From Bostrychus sinensis (lineage: Eukaryota; Chordata; Actinopteri; Gobiiformes; Eleotridae): a DNA stretch of 64,000 nucleotides. Shown here piece after piece: positions 44,470 to 57,429 of this stretch. The stretch is from NCBI GenBank assembly GCA_020698575.1, contig CM036241.1, positions 36,439,855 through 36,503,854 of the forward strand, in the 5' to 3' direction. Every line of letters starts with the position of its first letter. Position 1 is the first letter of the stretch. The notes beneath the pieces are model-generated. The model ran no database searches, had not been told where the DNA came from, and saw only the letters and a list, made by a program, of their open reading frames with translations. Made by a program: the position numbers and the translations under genes.

Positions 44470-46120
44470 AGCCCTATTCACACGGGATCAGTATTATTGA
44501 GGGTCATCCAGTATGTAATAATTGCAGAGGTCGTCTGTTACTTGTAAAGTAAAAACTCCCCCAAAAATTACAGTATTGCCATATATCGGCACAGGGCTCC
44601 TCTGATAACACTAGTCCTGTGCGAACACCCGAGTCTATGATTCAGACTGTTTTTGTCAGCCAGTCGTTTCTAAATTATGGTAATAGGGATCAAAAGTCTT
44701 TTAATGGTCCATTTTACTTCTGTAGTTAAACTACAATTAATAATAACAGATAGGTCAGGGCTTCTCAAACTTTATTTCCAAAGGTCCAAATTTCAGATCT
44801 TATCAGTGTTTAAGGTCTGGAACAATTGGTCATTTTAATAAACAAAGTAAGTTTTTAATAACCACTTAGAAAACAAATCAATACATTTGTTCAAGAAATA
44901 TAGTATTTTGCATTGAAAATGCATTTTGAAGTGCAAAACTGGCAAGTCATCAGGGTAAAAACATGTTCTTATAAACAACATATAAAAGATTCAATGATTT
45001 ACAACAAAGCTAAATGCCTTTTTGAGCCACAGGTGATAAAAGTCAAAATAGACCTGGAGCATGTCCCAGTATGTTATATATTCAGTGTTCACTGTTGCAA
45101 TGCACTGTGCTCTACTGGCTTCTGTCAGATGTTCAGGCTTGAAATAAGAGTCATTCTATTACATTTGAACATTTATATTAGGACAGATATCCATCACAGA
45201 CCTGTTTATTGCATGTTGTACTATATTAGCCCTATTCTTTATATTTAGATTATTTATTTGACTAAAAGTCTTAATTCCCCTGAACTTCCTGTGTGTCTGT
45301 GAGGCACTGATCTCACAGAGCTGCCTCTCTCTCTCCAACTGTTTCCTGTGCCATGTTGCAGGAGCAGCGCCTCTCCTCTCCTCTCTTTCTCCTCGTACTT
45401 CTGGCCATCAAAACTAAGTTCTTTCAAGTAAATATCTCTTGTCTGACTGTTTTTGGAGTAAAACATCAAGGACACTGTCTGCAATCACCGCAGGAACTTT
45501 CCACAATAAATTGTTAATTAATCACGTGTCTATGTGTGCGATGTGTTTGGGGCAATGTCATTCAATCACACGAGGATGATCATGGGCCGCTACTCGTCTT
45601 TGTAATCATTTTAAACCAGAGATACTCAAATTATCTCTAATAGATATACAGTACTCAAAAAAGGGGTTGTTAGCCAAACTGGAGTCTGGACCTTTAGAAT
45701 CCCTGCTATAGATCCTACTCCAGTCTCATTAGTATTTTGCTCCAATTAAAAAGAAAAGAAGAGAAAACAAACTATGGTGAAGCAATATTTTTATAGCAAT
45801 ATGGAGGGTCTTTGTGCTAATGTTTGATCCAGAGAGCTGAGCTCAGTGGACAGATTTAGAGAGAGGGGTGCCTACTGTTCATAAGAAGAGCAAAATCTCA
45901 AAAGATGATACAATGAATGACATGCGTTGGTCGTAGCATGCGGTAAGGAGCATTTTTTTGTCAGTACAGTAAAGCAACATATAGACAGTAGCCTAAGATT
46001 AAGTAGAGCAACATAAACAAAATGTTGTTTTTGTTTCAGTGTGATGTCAATCCGTCATATCCGGAATAAAGTAGTAAAATGGAGTATAATGGACATGGCT
46101 TATCCCGTGTAACTAGGGCT
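44470..46120. mobile_element. Harbinger-like element with TTA target duplication between two LRR exons
   Basis: Ends AGCCCTATTCACACGGGAT and ATCCCGTGTAACTAGGGCT are imperfect inverted repeats. TTA triplets at 44467-44469 and 46121-46123 flank it, as expected for PIF/Harbinger. Length 1.65 kb, no transposase. It fills most of the intron between LRR exons 46189-46362 and 44184-44351, and itself holds another element. Confidence 0.75.
44756..45705. mobile_element. probable hAT-like element nested in the Harbinger-like element
   Basis: Starts CAGGGCTTCTCAAAC and ends CTTTAGAATCCCTG, imperfect inverted ends of hAT style. The flanks AGATAGGT and CTATAGAT match at only five of eight positions, so the target duplication is not proven. 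Confidence 0.45.
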
Positions 46121-49100
46121 TTAGGGTCACAAGTGATTTACTGATATACCAGTAAAATGATCTGAATATAATCTGACCCAGGTCTCACCTGAGGGTCTCC
46201 AGTTTGCAGGGGGTGCTCTTCAGTCCAGAACACAGCTGCTCCACTCCCAAATCTTGGATGTCGTTGTTACTGAGATCCAGGTGTGTCAGACTGGAGGAGT
46301 CGAAGGTGAGGACCGACACTAGGCATTCACAGCTGCTCTGGGACAAGTTACAGTTGCTGAAGCTGTGGACCAAATACAAACAAGACACAAATGTTACGTT
46401 TGTTAGCTGCTGAAATTTTAAAGGTGAAGAAACAAAGCAACTTTAGTGATGAAAAGGGAACTGAAAGGTTGTAGATGTAGAGCATCAGGGCATGCTGCCT
46501 TTTTGTCATTAGTACAGTAAGGGCTTCCACTTTGAACCTGGGCCAACAATGCTTTCACCTGATGGTCTCCAGTCTGCAGGGGGTGTTCTTCAGTCCAGAA
46601 CACAGCTGCTCCACTCCTGAGTCTTGGAGGTTGTTGTTACTGAGATCCAGGTGTGTCAGACTGGAGGAGGTGAGGACTGAGGACAGTGGACCACAGCTGC
46701 TCTGGGACAGGTTACATCCGCTCAGACTAGAAAGACAATAAAGTATATAGTATACATAATATATGTTGATAGTTATCCTTTATATTTTAAGTATATACTT
46801 TAATATTTCTGTCTTTTACTTACATGGCTTTTTTGGATTGTGTGATGACTGGCAACAACCTAATGAAAACGTCTTGTGTGGGAGAGTACTCTGTCAGGTC
46901 AAACACCTCCAGGTCTTCATCAGAGGCCAGTAACAGGAAGGCCACAGCTGACCACTCAGCAGGAGACAGTTTTTTTGGATTCAGGTTTCCCTCTCTCATG
47001 CTCTGTTGGATTGACTTCACCATTGCCTGGTCATTCAGTTCATTAAGACAATGGAACAAGTTGATGCTTCTCTCTGCAGACACGCCACCATTGATCTTCT
47101 CTTTGATGTACTTTACTGTCTCCTGCTGGGTCTGTGAACTTCCTGTCTTAGTCAACAGACCTCGTAGCAGCCTCTGATTGGTCGGCAGAGACAGACCCAG
47201 GAGGGAAGCGCAGGAACAGGTCCAAGGTGTCCGTTTGGACTCTGTAAGGCCTGGTTCACAGCAGACCGGTAAAAGGCTGCCTCAGACTCAGGACTCCCAG
47301 AGGTTTTTTGTGTGGACAGCAGGTTGACCCCAGAGCTGAAGAAGGTGAGATGGACGTGAAGAGCAGCCAGAAACTCCTGGACGCTCAGATGGATGAAGCA
47401 GTAGACCTTGTCCTGGTAAAGGCCTGGCTCCTCTCTAAAGGCCTGTGTGAACACTCCGGAGTATACTGAGGCCGCTGCAGCGTCCAGTTCACACTCGCTC
47501 AGGTCTGACTCGTAGAAGATCAGGTTTCCTTTCTGCAGCTGCTCAAAGGCCAGTTTTCCCAGAGACTCCACCATCTTCCTGGTCTCGGGAGTCCAGGGAG
47601 GATGTGTCTCAGAGCGTCCATCGTACTTGAGGCCCTTTACTTTGGCCTGGACCACCAAGAAGTGGATGTACATCTGGGTGAGGGTCTGGGGCAGCTCATC
47701 TGTGGCCCCGGTCGCCATCACATGGAGCAGGACTGTGGAGAGGATCCAGCAGAAGACCGGGATTTGGCACATGATATGGAGGCTGCGGGACGTCATGATG
47801 TGGGAGATGACAGCTGTGGCCTGCTGCTCATCTGTGAACCTCTTCCTGAAGTACTGCTCCTTCTGTGGGTCAGCAAACCCTCGCACCTCTGTCACCATGG
47901 TGACACACTCAGCCGGGATCTGATTGGCCGCCGCGGGTCGTGTGGTTATCCAGACGCGAGCGGAGGGGAGTAGCTTGCCCCTGATGAGGTTTACCAGCAG
48001 CACATCCACTGAGACGGACTCTGTGGTCTCAGTCAAGACCCGGGTTCGGCTGAAGTCCAGAGGAAGTCTGCACTCGTCCAGACCGTCAAAGATGAAAAGA
48101 ATGTGGAAGTGTTCAAAGCTGCAGAGTCCTACAGATTCACTGAAGAAGTGGCGCAGCAGTCCCACCAGGCTGAACTGCGTGTCTCTAAGCACATTCAGTG
48201 TTCTGAAAGTGAATGGGAACAGCAGCTGGATGTCCTGGTTGGCTTTCCCCTCAGCCCAGTCCAGACTGAACTTCTTAGTCACCATTGTTTTCCCCATGCC
48301 AGCCACGCCCTTTGTCAGCACAACACCAGTTCTGATTGGTCTATGATGAATGTTTTCACATGTGATGGTTGTTTCTGGTGCAGGTGGTTGGATGGAGAAG
48401 GTCTTGATGACCTCATGTTCCTGGTTGACCCCTGGGGCCCCTCCCTCTGTGATGAAGAGCTCTGTGTAGATCTGGTTCAGAAGGGTGGGGTTTTCCACTT
48501 TATCAATGCCCTCAGACACATGGCTGAACTTCTGCTGCAGACTTCTCTTTAGTTTATGCCGACATGATCCAAAATCCCAGCCTAAATGAAGACAGACAGT
48601 CCGTTAATAAAAAAACTAGACAGAACAGCTGACTCACAGTTAAAGGATTTGTTCATGTCCCATCAAAGAGACACCCAGTGACAGACCCAGGGCACATTGC
48701 TGTACAGTGTGCTTCTAGAGCAAAGACTGCTTTAACTATCAACTTACCTAACTAAACCTGAGTAAATAAAGTAGTGTACGCTGTATTCTCTTCTATTTTC
48801 TGTCTTGGTCAGCAGTATTTATTGACTTTAGGGGCAGTAGATCAGTCAACAGAGACACTTTTGGTGGTTTGGTGGTTCTATCCCTGCTCTCGGCATTGTG
48901 TCCTTGGGCAAGACACTTTACTTCATATTTTGCGACTATTTTATGAGTCTGTTTTTTTTTTTTTTTTTTAGCTACTCGTACACATGCGACCAGATAATTT
49001 CTGACTTTATATTATTATAAATATGAGTTTTCTCCCCCACTCTGGCACTGAGTATTGGTATTAGTTCCATTAATTTGCATAATTTGTGTTTGTAGTTTTG

Positions 49101-50749
49101 AACAATGTCAAAAATATCCCTTAATAATAGAGCTGCGTTGCTGATCTACCTGTTTTGCTTTCCCGTCTCTCCCATTCATAATTGTCCAGTGTGATGCAAA
49201 GCAATAGCAAAAATCTGTGATTTGTCTGAGGCTTAAAGTCATTCGCATTCGTGTTCTCATAGAAAGACACTCATATGCAACACTATATTGTTCTGCTTGT
49301 TTCCGTCATACGTTTTTCTGTCGCTGCTGCTGACTGTGTCTTTACATGCTCAAAGAGCGGCTTTTGAGCAAATCATGGAGAGAAACCACAATACACTAAT
49401 TCTATGCTGTGTCCAGCAGAGGACGGAGGCATGGGCTGTAGTTTCTTTGATAAAACCTAGCTAAGAAGCTTCTCTATTTAGCATGAGGTGCTGCTACCTC
49501 CTGAACAGCTCTGCCTGAGAGATGTGCTGTTAAGTGCCATAAACATTCTTTTTTCATCTGCTTGTCACTGAAAAATAAAGACATCAGAAAACATCAGTTG
49601 GCCATTGTTATAACAACTAAAACTACAAATTAGCTCATAACTCTGAGGAGAGACCTGATTGAACAATTTAATTCTTACTGAGGCCACCTTTTTATTAATT
49701 TATTTCTTTATTAAGCCACAGTCTGTTGTTATTTATGGCATACACCCCTAAATTTTCTGCTTGTGCCTCTTAAAAAATTCAGTTAGTCTGAAGCCTTGAG
49801 CTTGATATGTAAGTCTGTGGTAATGATCACAAATCTATCTTGACTGGTTAAAAAGGCCAAAATATACATTTTGTTGCACACCTTCATTCACCAATGTTAG
49901 GGAGTCTCTTAGAGTGAGGAGCTCTGTGTGTATAGGTGACATGAAGTATCTTAAGCTGATAACTCTCTAACCTTTGTCCTCATCTTTCTTGGGGGACCCA
50001 GCCAATCACCTAAACCCAGACTATATTAGACAAAGTTCTTACTGTTCTGCAGACGTTCGGCCAACTGCTCTTGCTTCATCCTCCTCAGGAAATCCAGGGC
50101 GATCTTCAGAAAAGCCTCTCTGCTGCTCTGTTTCTCATCCTCCTCACTCTCTAAGTATTCTGGGGAATCTGAAGCCAGAACCCTGTGGAACCTCTTCAGC
50201 TGCTCTTTGACAAAAGTCAGGATGTCCTCCTCCAGCTGCTGGAACACACACTACAGACACAGACAGATCATGAGAACACACACAACCACAGACACACTGA
50301 ACACTACAGTACAACTTTTTGTTTTTCTTCTGGTCTTTTGCCCCATGTCAAATCTTTGTCTCGCACTACCCAGTTTATTGTGATTATATTTATTGAACAG
50401 ACCTCAAAGATGGAATCCAGCTTTCCCCATGGCTTCTGACCAATGTTCTGTTTTGTTCTGTTGATCAGGAAGCAAGAAGTTTTATTCAAAACCTAAACTA
50501 GAGCTAACTCGCTGACCAGTACATCTGCAGCAGGGTGGCAGTTAGGGGTTAGGGGGGTAAGGGTTACCTCGGATGGCGATGTTGTCTAAAATCAGTCTGG
50601 TCACTGCCTACAGACCCACAGCTCAGTGCAAATCCAGGGTTTTCCATTTTCCTGTAAACAGTCAATATACCATAAACCAGATCATAGATATGGCCTGACA
50701 TTTTTTATGTATCTACAGAACTTTCTTAAACATCACCCTTAGGCTCCCA

Positions 50750-51730
50750 TCTCAGATTTCTCTACAATTTCACAGCCGAAAACAGCTCTCACAACATCCG
50801 CATGTATACGTTATCAGAGCACTTCACACATGACTCCATAAAACATCCTGCCAGTTCCAACATTCGCCTCAAGGACTTCAAAACAAAAGGCTCTCAAGTA
50901 AGCTTTATGCAACACCAGGTCTCTTAACAACAAAAGCCTAATTGTGAATTAATTCATAACTAACATTAAATTGGACCTGCTTTGTTTGTGTCTGCCACCA
51001 GGGTGGCAGAGTAAAACCTGGCTTTTTGACTCCCTGGTTCACAGCCACAGTTGCCGTCATCTACCACCCCCCCAAAAAACTGCCTGTCTTCCCTCTGACT
51101 TTACTGACTTCGTCACACAGTTGTCCTCATCTCACTGTCTATTTTCCTCCTCTGTGATTTCAACATCCAACATTGACTCTCCTAAATCCAAATTCACAGC
51201 CAATTTTTTGGACATCTTAAGCTGCTCTAACCTCATTCAACATGTAAATTCACACACACAGCCATGGACACACATCCTGGACTTGGTATGTTCGACAGGC
51301 TCCCTTACCATTCAAAACCTCTCACTAACAAACCTCATGATCTCTGACCATCTGGCTATCATCATGGACATTACCACTCCCACACAAACATGCATGACCT
51401 TTCGGTAATCTCAAATCTCTCAGTACTCTCCAAAAAATCTGTGTAATCACTCAACTCCACCAATAGCTCCATTCCTGCCAGGTCTTGGAAACATTTCCAT
51501 TTGGTTTTTACACCCACCACAGCACTGAAACAGCCCTACTGAAAGTCACCAATGATTTCCTCCTTGCCTCAGACTCTTATCCACTCACCATCCTCCTCCT
51601 CCTCAACCTCAGTGCCACTTTCAACACCACTGACCACTGTGACACCATTGACTCAACTGTCTACAGTGTTTTGGTATCACCAGTTCAGCACTCACCTGGC
51701 TCATCTCCTACCTTTCAGATCACCACCACC
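50750..51730 (+). mobile_element. L2-like LINE relic: endonuclease and start of reverse transcriptase
   Basis: Antisense to the NLR gene, in its intron. The plus strand reads as an endonuclease C-terminal part (SPKSKFTANFLDILSCSNLI, HILDLVCSTGSLTIQNLSLT, ISDHLAIIMDI) and then the reverse transcriptase start (STETALLKVTNDFLLASDS, TILLLLNLSATFNT). Frame breaks and stops make it dead. At about 51740 it gives way to TAACTAGT-type repeat sequence that runs to about 52120. Confidence 0.8.
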
Positions 51731-52121
51731 AGTGTTACTTATACTTCAAAAAAGTATTTCGTTATAGCTACAAGTTACTTCTCCCAAAAAGTTGGTACCT
51801 AATTTAATTACTGTATTATAAAAGTAACTAGTCACTAGCCAAAGGAATTATGCCGTTACTTACTATGTTAGAACAATAGATGTTTCAGAACCTTTAACAT
51901 CACAAAAATATAAGCTTCTCCACTGACTGTAGTTCTCTGTAACCGTGTTGTGTGTCTAAATATTAATAAATCTTGTTGGTGTTAGCGGAGCTCACGCTGC
52001 TGCCCTTGGTCTTAGGTTGCTAGCTACAAGTGCCATAGAGGTGTGTGATGATGAGAGGTGCTTCAACGACAAGAGGCTAGTGTTAATGCATGACGCAGAG
52101 CCACAGACAGAAAGTGGTACT

Positions 52122-52620
52122 CTACCACACCATTCTCTTTTATTTTATTTTAATTTCTCATGGAAAGCTTCTTAGAGTATCTTAAAAAGCACACTATAGG
52201 TTTGATGTAAGCTTAGGATTACCTCTGATCATTTGGGTCCTTTTGAAATTCATATAAAAGGCCTTTGGAGCGGTCACTGCACAGAGACACACTGCGTTGT
52301 CAAGAAACAGATCCATGTTCAGGGTTTTTTGCACACAGATTCCTGAAAAAAATTGAGAAAAGACAATAATATTTAACCTATTACCCTTGTCCCGCCTTTG
52401 GTACCCTTTTGGTGCTTTGTCATTGAACATGTTGATTCATTTTGTTTGTGATAATGAAAATTTTACCTGAGTTACTTATTTTTATTGAAAGTTCAACATT
52501 TCAATCTCATTTGTAAGTTCAGGGCTATAATACAGTACCATTTTGGTCCCATTCATTACCATTGAAAATAAATTTTTTGCTTGAACTGTAGTGGTACAAT
52601 AAAATAGTACTCTACCTGTG
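52122..52620. repeat. left copy of a ~0.5 kb duplication containing an NLR exon
   Basis: Matches 53068-53562. Each copy starts ACCACACCATTC with a LINE 3' tail, continues through a 120-base exon on the minus strand (here 52223-52342) and ends in intron sequence (GGCTATAATACAGTA, ATAAAATAGTACT). The exon here has TGA at 52300-52302 where the right copy has CGA. Confidence 0.9.
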
Positions 52621-52639
52621 GCTGACTAAATACTTTTTT

Positions 52640-53155
52640 GCCCCACTGTGTATACTGCAATAGACTTCTCTATGGACTTCCAACTTCCAATCTCCAATCT
52701 CCAAAAACTGCAATACACACAGAACTCAGCTGCCCAGTTACTCACCCACACACCTGTTCCAGAGACCATATCACCCTCATCCTGAAACAGCTCTACTGGA
52801 TCCCTGTAATGTCCTTGCATACAATACAAACTCAATCCCTCAGTAACCTTACCCCCCTCTTCTCTCACTTATGTGACTGATCTGCCAACTCCAACCTTCT
52901 AACCCAATCACCAGAACCAAGCACCGGAATTTAGGTAACCCAGCCTTTACTGCTTCCACTCCAACCCTCTGGAATTCCTTTCCACAACATATTAGAAACT
53001 CGGACTCGTTATAGACCTTAGCTCAAACATACCTGTTCAAAGTGGCCTTCCATTGGTTCTCAGCCACCACACCATTCACTTTTATTTTTTATTTTATTTA
53101 TTTCTCATGTAAAATTCTTTGAGTGTCTTAAAAAACACCATATGTTAAATGTAAG
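52640..53155 (+). mobile_element. L2-like LINE relic: C-terminal region and 3' end
   Basis: Plus-strand pieces YCNRLLYGLPTSNLQS, LKQLYWIPVMS and a 3' end with TTTGAGTGTCTTAAAAAACA fit the C-terminal part and tail of the same LINE group as 50750-51730. The tail ends about 12 bases from the splice donor (53166) of the NLR exon 53167-53286. Confidence 0.75.
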
Positions 53156-53562
53156 CTTAGGATTACCTCTGATCATGTGGGTCTTTTTTAAATTCATATA
53201 AAAGTTCTTTGGAGCAGTCACTGCACAGAGACACACTGTGTTGTCGAGAAACAGATCCATGTTCAGGGTTTTTTGCACACAGATTCCTAAGAAAATAGAG
53301 AAAAGACAATTACACTTCATTCATTAACCCTTGTCCTACCTTTGGTACCTTGGTGCTTTGTCATTGAGCATGTTGGTAAATTGTGTCTGTGTTAATGCAA
53401 ATTTTACCTGAGTTACCATTTTTATTGAAAGTTCAGCATTTCCATCTCATTAGTCAGTTTAGGGCTATAATACAGTATCATTTTGGTCCCACTGATTACC
53501 ATAAAAACAACTTTTTTTTGTTTGAACTGTAGAGGTACAATAAAATAGTACTTTACATGTGA
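53068..53562. repeat. right copy of the ~0.5 kb duplication containing an NLR exon
   Basis: Partner of 52122-52620. Its exon 53167-53286 is open in the NLR phase, reading KNPEHGSVSRQHSVSLCSDC and on to DPHDQR, the short repeated exon type common at the N-terminus of fish NLRs. Confidence 0.9.
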
Positions 53563-53569
53563 CGGCCAT

Positions 53570-55290
<1,721 letters not shown>

Positions 55291-55429
55291 TGATTATCCA
55301 TTAGAGAGCTTAAAAGTGACTAAATGGCGTAGCGCTGTCATTGTTTCCTGTGTCGCATGAAACAGGCCTGGGAGCTTGAGGGTTCTGTGCAGTATCTTTG
55401 CTGTTCCTAGGACTGCACTCTTCTGGATT

Positions 55430-57190
55430 GAGATGTTTTTCCTAGAATCTGCTGTAGCCACTCTTCCAGTTTGGGGGTTACTGCCCCAGGTGCTCTGATG
55501 ACCACAGGCACCACTGTTGCCTTCACTTTCCAGGTCTTCTCAAGTTCTTATTTGAGGTCTTTGTATTTCTCTAGTTTCTCATGTTCCTCTTTCCTGATGT
55601 TGCAATCGCTTGGTATTGCGATGTCAACCACAACGGATGTCCTCTGCTGTTTGTCCATCACCACAATGTCCGGTTGGTTCACCATTACCATTTTGTCTGT
55701 CTGGATCTGGAAGTCCCACAGAATCTTAGCTCAGTCGTTCTCTATCACCTTTGGAGGTATTTCCCACCTTGACCTCGGGACTTCCAGGCTGTACTCTCCA
55801 CAGATGTTCCTGTACACTATAGCAGCCACTTGGTTTTGACGCTCCATGTATGCTTTCCCTGCCAGCATCTTAAGCTGGGGACACACTACACAATTTTTTT
55901 TGCCCAATTTTATAACGAGTCACAGTTGCGTTTGAGTCTTTACCATTCAACACTAGTTGCACGGAATCATAATCACCAGTCAGCCCTGAAATCCGTTAGT
56001 GTGTGTGTGATGTTCAAAGACTCAAATCGGCAAGTGTGTGTGGCGCAAAAACCCAGCCTTACGTCAGTCGCAAGCAATCAAACATGTTTGAATTTTAAAG
56101 CCAACTCTGGACGCACACTCCTGTAGTGTGGGCCGTTTACATATCCAACTGGGAATTCATGGTGCCCAGTGGCCAATGAAAAATAGCTGATGGGACACAG
56201 GAAATAGCGTCAGAGAACGAAGACAAAGCAATAGGAAGCGGCAGGAAAATATAAGCGGAAATTTGAAGAAGAAGAAGAAAACATAAACAACCATGGCAAA
56301 CATTGAAGAAAGCTGAGCGCTACCCAAGCAAAACTGGATACATAGACGTTTTTTTCTTTTTCCTTTTTTCCAAACAGATAGCTGTGCACACAATGGCATT
56401 GGCAACCCAGGTAGCGTCCATGTTTGTTTACCATTTAGTTCTCACAAGTTCCCCGCGAGAGTTTGCTGCGTTTGGTTGGCATCAATTGCGGCCTCAACAG
56501 ATCTTGTAGTGTGTGAGGCGCAGTCGTTAAATGTGTGTGCCCCAGTCTTTCAGTCGTCAGAACTAAATCTCCTGAAACCGGTCGGTTAGTCTGTGCTCCT
56601 ATTCTTTTCAGAATCTGTAACGAGTGTCCCCAGTTTTACACCCTGCAGTTATTGTCTCAGGGGCCTCTTTGCACAGTCTGCACCTGGGGTCTTGTCTTGT
56701 ATGGTATATCTGGGCCTCTATTGCTCTGGTGCTCAAGGCCTGCTCCTGTGCAGCCATGATCAGTGCCTCTGTGCTGTCCTTCAGTCCAGCCCTTTCTAGC
56801 CACTGGTAGGATTTATCAATATCAGCCACTTCAGTTATCTGTCGGTGTTACATCCCATGTAGGGGCTTTTGCTCCTATGATGCTTTCTCCAGCAACTCCT
56901 CCTCTGTTTTCCACTGCCTGAGACATTCACTGAGCACTTCGTCCATTGAGGCCATCTTCCTGATGTATTCAAGGATCTTGGAAGTTTCATCCTAGACAGT
57001 GGTTCTGACACTCACAAGTCCTCTGCCTCCTTCCTTGCTCTTAGTGTACAGTCTCAGGGTGCTGGATTTGGGGTGGAACCCTCCATGCATGGTCAGGAGC
57101 TTCTGTGTTTTCACATCTGTGGTCCGAATCTCTTCCTTTGGCCAGCTTATTATTACAATGGGATCAGAGTTTTTTAAGGGGATGGGCAAG
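55430..57190 (-). mobile_element. non-LTR retrotransposon C-terminal relic, split by a Harbinger-like insert
   Basis: Minus-strand pieces from 57190 down: LLTMHGGFHPKSSTLRLYTK, SYQWLERAGLKDSTEALIMA, YHTRQDPRCRLCKEAPETI; after the insert KMLAGKAYMERQNQVA, DIVVMDKQQRTSVVVDIAIP, LGAVTPKLEEWLQQI. This is the C-terminal end of a widespread fish retroelement polymerase; clade not assigned. Same strand as the NLR gene, in its first intron. It contains frame breaks. Confidence 0.8.
55873..56635. mobile_element. Harbinger-like MITE inserted in the LINE relic, TTA target duplication
   Basis: Ends AGCTGGGGACAC and GTGTCCCCAGTT are inverted repeats with one change. TTA at 55870-55872 and 56636-56638 are the duplicated target: removing the element plus one TTA rejoins the LINE text GGGTGTAA/GATGCTGG in frame. 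Length 763 bases, no transposase. Confidence 0.88.
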
Positions 57191-57429
57191 GGCTAATAAC
57201 ATATTACATTATAACATATTAGCCATTTTCCTTGTAAAACCTTTCTTTACCATGTACCATTGTATATATGGTAGATATAAATATTATCAACAAACCAGTG
57301 TTGCTATAGAAGGCCACCAGAGTGCGTGTAACTGTTACCTGTGATCAGCTCCTTCATAATCTTTAGTGTGGTCCCTGGGAGCAGATCCAGCTGTATGTTC
57401 TGATTCAGATCCAGGGTTTTCCATTTTCT

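Noticed and set aside
47602..48552. Plus-strand open frames opposite the NACHT exon
   Set aside because: Antisense shadows; the minus frame has Walker A and B motifs.
52194..52430. Minus-strand reading with CVQKTLNMDLFLDN as a protein
   Set aside because: This frame does not fit the phase of neighbouring NLR exons. The other frame gives the expected NLR exon and is open in the right copy.
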